From the NCBI RefSeq assembly GCF_021130785.1, contig NC_060215.1, positions 116,832,501 through 116,896,500 on the forward strand: a stretch of 64,000 bases of DNA, written 5' to 3'. Of this stretch, positions 62,101-64,000 are shown in pieces. The DNA is from Homalodisca vitripennis. Taxonomy: Eukaryota > Arthropoda > Insecta > Hemiptera > Cicadellidae. Both the position numbers and the translations under genes were made by a program. Below the pieces are notes generated by a model. That model saw only the letters and a program-made list of their open reading frames with translations, did no database searches and had not been told where the DNA came from. The first letter of the stretch is position 1. Every line of letters starts with the position of its first letter.

Positions 62101-63908
62101 GAATGACGACCAATACAGCATCACACTGGGTGACAAATTGAAATGTTCCACCTCATCCTGAACAAAATGGGCAATAATATACAAAACTCTTTACTGCACT
62201 GTCTTAAAGAACAACAAAATAGTCAGCAATGTATAAAACTATAAATTAAAGAGCACTAAATTAAGATTTATAAATTCTTGTGATTGTGTATCAGGTTGTA
62301 TCCCAATGATTTTGAGTAATGGTGTACATATCTTTTGCATCTAAAGGGAGACATATTGACCACCTATGACTGGTATATAAAAACTTGATGTAAAATTATT
62401 TTGAATAAAAGTATTTTTAACCCTCTCCCGCTCGCATTGTTTCCAGGCGCTCACGGTGCTTCTAACTTCAATTAATTCGCTCTGCCGGTCGTGCTCGGTC
62501 AAAATATGCGGCGCCTCAACTTACACACGTTCTGTCATTGTAATTAACTATAATTATTTTACAAAAATATTTGGTTCAATGAAGTTGATTGTACGAGACC
62601 AGGGAGGGGGCACACGGACAGCTGGGCGCTGGTGGCGCGGGGTTGTTTGTTGCACAGTTACTTGGTGAAGGTCATTGTCTGGCTCGCCGTCACTGCCACT
62701 GTCACTGTGATCACTCCGAACTACATCCTCAATGCCACCAACCACTTCACAAGGCTCTGGTACATCACTTCACTCACTTGAATCGTCGCAATCACTACTA
62801 ATAACGAGATAGATTTCACTGTCACGAAGTGTACAAATACAACCCGCCATTGTTTCCGCACAACTAATACAAATAGCAAAATAATGGAATAAATCTACTG
62901 TAAAAGTAAAGTAAATGGTCTCCTGATAGCAAACAACCCATAGTAGTACAAAATATTGCTACTCGAGAGCAGCACTTATCGGCTCTAGTGGGTAAAGCAG
63001 TGCGTGCCGATCTGTACCGTTTAAGCTGTAGTGGCTATGTGGTGGCCGAGCCAATTCATGCCTCGCGAGCGGGAGAGGGTTAAATGAATATCCATTACTT
63101 TTTAAAATATAAATGTTTAAACCGAATGATACTTTTTGCAAAGTCCTATAGTAAATAAATCCTTGTTTGAATCCAGAACTACATTTAAAAAAAGGTTTTT
63201 TCCAATATTACTAGTTTCATATATAAATAGTAGGAATGGGACAATTCCGAAACTCTATAACTTGATTATATTTAGCTTGCAGTATCTATGTTTGTGCATT
63301 GCTGCACTTATGCATAGATGTCAGCTGCTCGGTGGTAAAGAGACGTATACTAATTTTTGGTTATCTCATAATTTGTGTAGTTGTATAAATCTATCATCTT
63401 TAAGAATATATGTATGTTTATATTTTTAAAGGCTTTATCATGGCTAATGGTGGTTTGGCTGACTGCTCCTACTGGGCATTTAGCATATTGGCTTGTATTA
63501 ATTACATATAATACAAGAATCAGTATCAAGTTCAGAATCAAGAAGCAAGTCCACAATTTTGATATCGGTAATGAAATAGAAATAAAATATTTTTGGTATC
63601 GGCCCATCTCTTATAAATAAAAAAATAGATATAAATAATTTATTTCATTGACTGTTCATAAACAAATTATGAAATTAAGGTAAAACCAAATATTATATTA
63701 TACTGTGGAAGTTTAAAATTTAGAATGTGTAATTTAGTAATTATAAAAATAAGTGTGCATTATTTAAAAATATTAAAACAAGTCTTTCATTATTTAAAAC
63801 ATTACCTTTTTGAGGTCTGTAGAATAGTTTTCACACCAAGTGAGAACATGTTTGTCTTTGGGTGAAGTCCAAGTAAACAGCTTTTTCTGTCTGGGTAGCA
63901 ACGCTATG
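35305..63908 (-). CDS. Vps13: Vps13 (VPS13A/C-type), last 15 exons, 5' partial
   Basis: VPS13 proteins are rod-shaped bridges that move phospholipids between organelles at contact sites. Fifteen minus-strand exons (2266 nt) have matching phases and standard splice sites, and run from beyond the right edge to a TAG at 35305-35307. In order they encode part of the adaptor-binding region ([21 protein letters not shown]), the [23 protein letters not shown] block, the last bridge-domain repeats ([15 protein letters not shown]), the DH-like/ATG2_C domain ([45 protein letters not shown]), the glycine-rich [20 protein letters not shown] segment, and the PH-like domain ([38 protein letters not shown]). 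It ends in a Ser/Arg-rich tail. Similarity is to the A/C branch rather than VPS13D. Introns hold most of the transposons of the right half. No lesion was seen. Confidence 0.96.
35407..37950 (-). other. Vps13 last intron
   Basis: Contains a decayed Tc1/mariner transposase (36190-37075); the remainder is AT-rich without recognised features. Confidence 0.6.
36190..37075 (+). mobile_element. Tc1/mariner-superfamily relic
   Basis: Plus-strand pieces in order are [15 protein letters not shown] (transposase N-terminus), [20 protein letters not shown] plus [11 protein letters not shown] (second HTH and GRPR-like box), [16 protein letters not shown] (second catalytic Asp block), a frame-broken PDLTSP..GHLK block near 36860-36910, and a C-terminal HGSHLERLL near 37040. 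Stops and frame changes are frequent. No inverted repeats were found, so the borders are approximate. Confidence 0.7.
37951..38106 (-). CDS. Vps13: Vps13 exon, end of PH-like domain
   Basis: 52 codons, phase 0 both ends: [43 protein letters not shown]. Confidence 0.94.
38598..39452 (+). mobile_element. possible piggyBac-type non-autonomous remnant
   Basis: Weak inverted similarity exists between AGGGTGTAACAAAAAGG at 38600 and the inverted end AGGGTGTCAAAATCC near 39450. Between them a short plus-strand frame (39014-39109) encodes [20 protein letters not shown] followed by an Asp-rich end, like the acidic N-terminus of piggyBac transposases. No TTAA borders are clear. It is in a Vps13 intron. 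Confidence 0.25.
39564..39701 (-). CDS. Vps13: Vps13 exon, PH-like domain
   Basis: 46 codons, phase 0: [18 protein letters not shown], then [20 protein letters not shown], the typical L.T..R.L.L core of the PH-like fold. Confidence 0.95.
39750..40437. mobile_element. piggyBac-type MITE with 14-bp perfect TIRs
   Basis: TTAA (39746-39749 and 40438-40441) flanks a 688-bp element whose ends are CCCTTATAACGTCA and its exact inverse. Near the left end GACGCCGTATGGCGCAT-like motifs repeat (about 39767, 39809 and 40010), themselves partly palindromic. No transposase frame is present. It is a cut-and-paste element in a Vps13 intron, mobilised in trans if at all. Confidence 0.9.
41044..41158 (-). CDS. 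Vps13: Vps13 exon, start of PH-like domain
   Basis: Encodes [19 protein letters not shown], then [17 protein letters not shown], matching the conserved R.R.PR.F..D...RPY of VPS13. Confidence 0.95.
41500..41900 (+). mobile_element. decayed LINE RT fragment
   Basis: Opposite in strand to Vps13. Broken plus-strand translation gives [10 protein letters not shown], then [13 protein letters not shown] (the catalytic box with Y-V-D-D), then [11 protein letters not shown] and [18 protein letters not shown] thumb motifs. Frame changes and stops are numerous. The borders are approximate. Confidence 0.6.
42270..44445 (+). mobile_element. complete piggyBac-superfamily transposon
   Basis: The 2176-bp element is flanked by TTAA on both sides (42266-42269, 44446-44449). 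The ends are CCCATTGGCGACGGA and, inverted, CCCATTGGAGACTGA, 13 of 15 identical. GACGGATGACG occurs twice and inverted CCGTCAT motifs follow inside the left end, probably transposase-binding sites. A single uninterrupted transposase gene fills the interior. Nothing visible is broken, so this copy may be recent and possibly functional. It lies in a Vps13 intron on the opposite strand. Confidence 0.95.
42542..44263 (+). CDS. piggyBac-family transposase, intact 573 aa
   Basis: Catalyses cut-and-paste transposition at TTAA. The start at 42542 is the first ATG, in good context (AACATGG). Residues 1-65 are acidic ([20 protein letters not shown]). The RNase H-like core has its aspartates in [12 protein letters not shown] (about 240-250), [12 protein letters not shown] (about 317-328) and [16 protein letters not shown] (about 418-433). 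The C-terminal cysteine-rich domain (about 533-570) has CKVC, CKKC, ENCF and a terminal H, the zinc-binding fold that recognises the TIRs. Length fits the family (about 560-650). No stop or frameshift was seen. It lies inside Vps13 but is antisense to it, so it is the element's own gene rather than a host exon. Confidence 0.96.
   Translation: MASRDEVFLRSSELSAYVDNVLNESDSDSGDLDGETVNINDDNDEISDNDGRSDSSDDDDDNDNRPNLQTWTWTNDTNTVRQINFTGNSGINPIVSRQLNADCTELDVLNQFLTNEFWDKVVSETNKYAREKILGGGDVRPNNNWTDVTKDEMKAYFSLVVLMSQNPKQKVTDYWSRRQIIHCPIYSEVMSRDRFKSISRYLHFSSSLLQTDKLRKIRPVVELLLSSFKRVFKPGKFCCIDESLMSFRGRLAYIQFNPSKRARFGIKIYKVCDSVTGYCYNFKIYTGKEITNDTTMLVSEQVVLTMTEDLVGEGRLMFMDNWYSSPNLFLELLNRDTYCIGTLRANRKNVPKEIKKEKLKKGEITFRSSNNMLCLKWKDRKDVTMLSTYHERPDFQEVTSQRESRKQNPVVSLKPNVVVDYNKYMCGVDKQDQKLSSFPVMRRSAKGYKKIFFYLFDIALCNASIVHNLVTKKKIHLSEFRLNIVDQLLSTVQLPDRPTGGRPSLDQPMRLQCKQWGHFIEKIPPTNKARPSKRCKVCYDHGRRSETIYQCKKCKVPLHLENCFEIFHTVNKY
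44912..45081 (-). CDS. Vps13: Vps13 exon, glycine-rich DH-like end
   Basis: Encodes [20 protein letters not shown], then [20 protein letters not shown], a hallmark of the VPS13 C-terminal domain shared with ATG2. It ends in phase 2 before GTATAC. Confidence 0.97.
45279..45400 (-). CDS. Vps13: Vps13 exon, DH-like domain
   Basis: Encodes [18 protein letters not shown], then [20 protein letters not shown], matching the D..Y...RR......P....EG...G.KGL pattern of VPS13. Confidence 0.97.
46250..46594 (-). mobile_element. LINE thumb-region piece, minus strand
   Basis: Open frame encoding [53 protein letters not shown] and [20 protein letters not shown], the region that follows the RT palm in Jockey/CR1-like ORF2. 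It abuts the plus-strand RT N-terminal piece head to head. Confidence 0.8.
46578..47345 (+). mobile_element. LINE, RT N-terminus joined to 3' end
   Basis: 46578-46934 encodes the start of an [53 protein letters not shown]. The catalytic and thumb parts are missing. From about 47040 the translation resumes with TRNRNNLVI and [20 protein letters not shown], the C-terminus, and the 3' end is AATAAATGATTTG at 47328-47340. The missing thumb part is found inverted immediately upstream. Confidence 0.8.
48275..48392 (-). CDS. Vps13: Vps13 exon, DH-like domain
   Basis: Encodes [20 protein letters not shown], then [20 protein letters not shown], with the GP.EF..G...G.RSL.G...GG..GA.S.I motif of VPS13. 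Confidence 0.97.
48945..49140 (-). CDS. Vps13: Vps13 exon, start of DH-like domain
   Basis: Encodes [20 protein letters not shown], then [20 protein letters not shown] and YEPMQ. The Y..Q..K..YVL.LG.D..GNP.GL..G...G....FYEP signature is diagnostic. Confidence 0.97.
49217..50036 (-). mobile_element. IS630/Tc1-type transposon, internally deleted
   Basis: The 820-bp element has TIRs CAGGGTCATCGACAAATAAT on the left and CAGTCATCGAAAAATAATGC inverted on the right, continuing in both as GCCTAGATTT. TA flanks both ends. On the right the flanking TA is the first unit of a long TA run (50037-50097), so the element seems to have jumped into or beside a TA microsatellite. It lies in a Vps13 intron. Confidence 0.88.
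49336..49740 (-). pseudogene. Tc1/IS630-like transposase, C-terminal half
   Basis: Two overlapping frames: [20 protein letters not shown] (palm strand after the first catalytic Asp) and, after a frameshift, [20 protein letters not shown] (third catalytic acid as Asp) and [16 protein letters not shown] ending at a stop near 49336. The QQDGA..H block with the second catalytic Asp is missing between them, so the copy is inactive. The style matches DD-D transposases common in insects. Confidence 0.85.
50037..50097. repeat. (TA)n microsatellite
   Basis: About 30 TA units directly adjoining the IS630/Tc1-type element. Confidence 0.98.
50479..50636 (+). pseudogene. LINE ORF1 N-terminus with PHD-type zinc finger
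   Basis: [20 protein letters not shown] gives the first two Cys pairs. After a one-base frame change, [12 protein letters not shown] and EWKCKACS supply the His-x2-Cys and the final W.C..C. The Cys4-His-Cys3 spacing is that of a PHD finger, known at the start of ORF1 in CR1/L2-type LINEs. A stop follows at the deletion junction. Confidence 0.65.
50640..51670 (+). pseudogene. LINE RT and C-terminal domain, frameshifted
   Basis: Blocks in order: [47 protein letters not shown] (catalytic YADD intact), then a frameshift near 50945, [39 protein letters not shown], a frameshift near 51290, [26 protein letters not shown], and the C-terminus FYNWRQPCL. Two frameshifts and one stop are seen, less decay than in the 24.5-kb copy. 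Confidence 0.85.
52171..52295 (-). CDS. Vps13: Vps13 exon, late bridge repeat
   Basis: Encodes [13 protein letters not shown], then [20 protein letters not shown]. Phase 0 in, phase 2 out, at CTCAA|GTTAGT. Confidence 0.93.
52416..52535 (-). CDS. Vps13: Vps13 exon, late bridge repeat
   Basis: 40 codons: [20 protein letters not shown], then [17 protein letters not shown]. Joins the next exon as LK|IHLSFSL. Confidence 0.93.
52769..55017 (+). mobile_element. pogo/Tigger transposon, degenerate full-length
   Basis: The right end, inverted, reads CAGTAATCCCTCTGTACTCG with TA outside at 55018. The left end reads AGTAATCCCACCGTATCCGC near 52771 with the first bases decayed. A TATCCGC-G-AGTTTT motif near the left end is matched by TATCCGCAGTTTTG inside the right end. 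The interior is a decayed Tigger transposase. At about 2.25 kb it is the usual size of autonomous Tigger elements. Confidence 0.88.
53188..54750 (+). pseudogene. Tigger-like (CENP-B/Jerky related) transposase remnant
   Basis: Starts [20 protein letters not shown] (first HTH, with psq-type [12 protein letters not shown]). It continues through a CENP-B-like HTH ([20 protein letters not shown]) and a DDE core: [58 protein letters not shown] (a catalytic Asp in DNAPGH). The C-terminal helices include [20 protein letters not shown]. At least six frame changes or stops separate the pieces, so it is dead. Confidence 0.88.
55180..55355 (-). CDS. Vps13: Vps13 exon, late bridge repeat
   Basis: Encodes [20 protein letters not shown], then [20 protein letters not shown] and [11 protein letters not shown]. 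Matches the KPF...S...R......Q.KY..VLIQE...KVD.GF segment of VPS13. Confidence 0.96.
55356..56338 (-). other. Vps13 intron
   Basis: AT-rich intron, nothing recognised. Confidence 0.7.
56339..56555 (-). CDS. Vps13: Vps13 exon, post-adaptor region
   Basis: Encodes [20 protein letters not shown], then [20 protein letters not shown] and [15 protein letters not shown]. The R.QIDNQ......FP..F.PVPPPKS string is highly characteristic of VPS13A/C. It ends in phase 1. Confidence 0.97.
58440..59228. repeat. minisatellite with 148- and 102-bp units, six copies
   Basis: AGATCTTATGTTACATG begins near 58466, 58614, 58716, 58818, 58966 and 59114, giving spacings of 148, 102, 102, 148 and 148. The short units lack a 46-bp block containing AGTCAGAGCGGGTAGGGTAG. 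Copies are nearly identical, which indicates recent amplification or ongoing unequal exchange. It lies in a Vps13 intron. Confidence 0.92.
59874..60029. repeat. 156-bp fold-back MITE
   Basis: Left arm TTAGTAGAGTGAAACGCCGC..ACCGCATC..CAGTCAGAAATGGCAG is matched by the inverted right arm TTAGTAGAGTTAAATGCCGC..ACCGCATC..CAATCAGAAATGGCAG. The long imperfect hairpin leaves a loop of only about 45 bp. There is no coding capacity. The superfamily and target duplication are not clear. Confidence 0.8.
60783..60954 (-). CDS. Vps13: Vps13 exon, adaptor-binding region
   Basis: Encodes [20 protein letters not shown], then [13 protein letters not shown] and [12 protein letters not shown]. The previous exon supplies AG to complete the first Ser codon. 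VPS13 proteins carry a similar W.........K.....ES.Y block here. Confidence 0.94.
60955..61921 (-). other. Vps13 intron
   Basis: AT-rich intron, nothing recognised. Confidence 0.7.
61922..62157 (-). CDS. Vps13: Vps13 exon, adaptor-binding region
   Basis: Encodes [34 protein letters not shown] and [20 protein letters not shown], then LVYLGIS. The hydrophobic GVGLSLV.N...EL.Y....I pattern is typical of the VPS13 region that follows the adaptor-binding repeats. Confidence 0.96.
62421..63079. mobile_element. piggyBac-type element with 15-bp perfect TIRs
   Basis: TTAA (62417-62420 and 63080-63083) flanks a 659-bp element with ends CCCTCTCCCGCTCGC and its exact inverse. Inside, the minus strand carries the first part of a transposase gene, so this is an internally deleted derivative of a larger piggyBac family. 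The TIR differs from those at 39.7 and 42.3 kb. Confidence 0.92.
62554..62850 (-). pseudogene. piggyBac transposase N-terminal stub
   Basis: Begins [20 protein letters not shown] at plus 62850 and meets one stop after CDDSSE. It continues in frame with [20 protein letters not shown], then [16 protein letters not shown], and runs off at a stop near 62554. The acidic head leading to a W..TIN.IEP phrase is how piggyBac-family proteins open. The catalytic core is absent because of the internal deletion. Confidence 0.55.
63806..63908 (-). CDS. Vps13: Vps13 exon, adaptor-binding region
   Basis: The first Vps13 exon in the window: [20 protein letters not shown], then [13 protein letters not shown]. 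Matches the LP..Q.LFTW..P.....L.W motif. It enters with the last base of a split codon, so upstream exons lie beyond 64000. Confidence 0.95.
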
Positions 63909-64000
63909 CTAAAAGTAAACATGTAAATATACATACATTAATTTTCTATGTTCACAAGATAGGCATATCTATATCTTGTTGGATCATTAGTTAGGTTACA
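63909..64000 (-). other. Vps13 intron, window edge
   Basis: Intronic; nothing recognised. Confidence 0.6.

Larger units (their letters stand above)
62158..63805 (-). other. Vps13 intron with piggyBac-type MITE
   Basis: Contains the element at 62421-63079. 63080-63805 is AT-rich without recognised structure. Confidence 0.7.

Noticed and set aside
1..64000. Search for a defence system, gene cluster or endogenous virus
   Set aside because: Only two host genes and transposable elements were found; no viral genes, toxin-antitoxin pairs or clustered novel genes could be supported.

Overview
The window is a piece of an animal nuclear genome, most likely an insect. It is AT-rich, its genes are split by long introns with GT..AG borders, and it is crowded with insect-type transposons (piggyBac, pogo/Tigger, mariner/Tc1, several non-LTR retrotransposons). 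No tRNA, rRNA, operon or CRISPR array was seen. The species cannot be fixed from the sequence.

Two host genes are supported, and they converge. On the + strand, 6639-22420 holds a complete seven-exon secreted alpha-carbonic anhydrase. All splice phases close, giving 299 residues with signal peptide, zinc ligands, proton-shuttle His and the cysteine pair of extracellular forms. On the - strand, 63908 down to 35305 holds the last 15 exons I could find (2266 nt) of a VPS13A/C-type bridge lipid-transfer protein gene. Exon phases join throughout, and the 5' part lies beyond the right edge. The two stop codons are about 13 kb apart, and that gap is nearly all repeats. A candidate orphan terminal exon sits at 32839-32976.

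The rest is mobile DNA. 1-6 kb: a TA-flanked element of unknown family with 33-bp inverted repeats, beside LINE relics. Carbonic anhydrase introns: a LINE with one premature stop (14.1-15.3 kb) and an RNase H-bearing LINE (18.3-21.5 kb) split by a 1104-bp probable solo LTR. 22.4-35 kb: a long LINE (24.5-27.3 kb), a 60-bp minisatellite, a decayed piggyBac derivative, a pogo-like MITE, a mariner relic and a duplicated block. Vps13 introns: a Tc1 relic, two short piggyBac-type elements, a structurally complete piggyBac element with an intact 573-aa transposase, LINE pieces (one scrambled by inversion), an IS630/Tc1 element beside a TA microsatellite, a LINE with a PHD-type ORF1, a Tigger element, a 148/102-bp minisatellite and a fold-back MITE.

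No new multigene system was found. The more novel signals are the unclassified element at 293-1430, the intact piggyBac at 42270-44445, the solo LTR whose removal restores the LINE frame, the scrambled LINE at 46.2-47.3 kb and the orphan exon at 32.8 kb.
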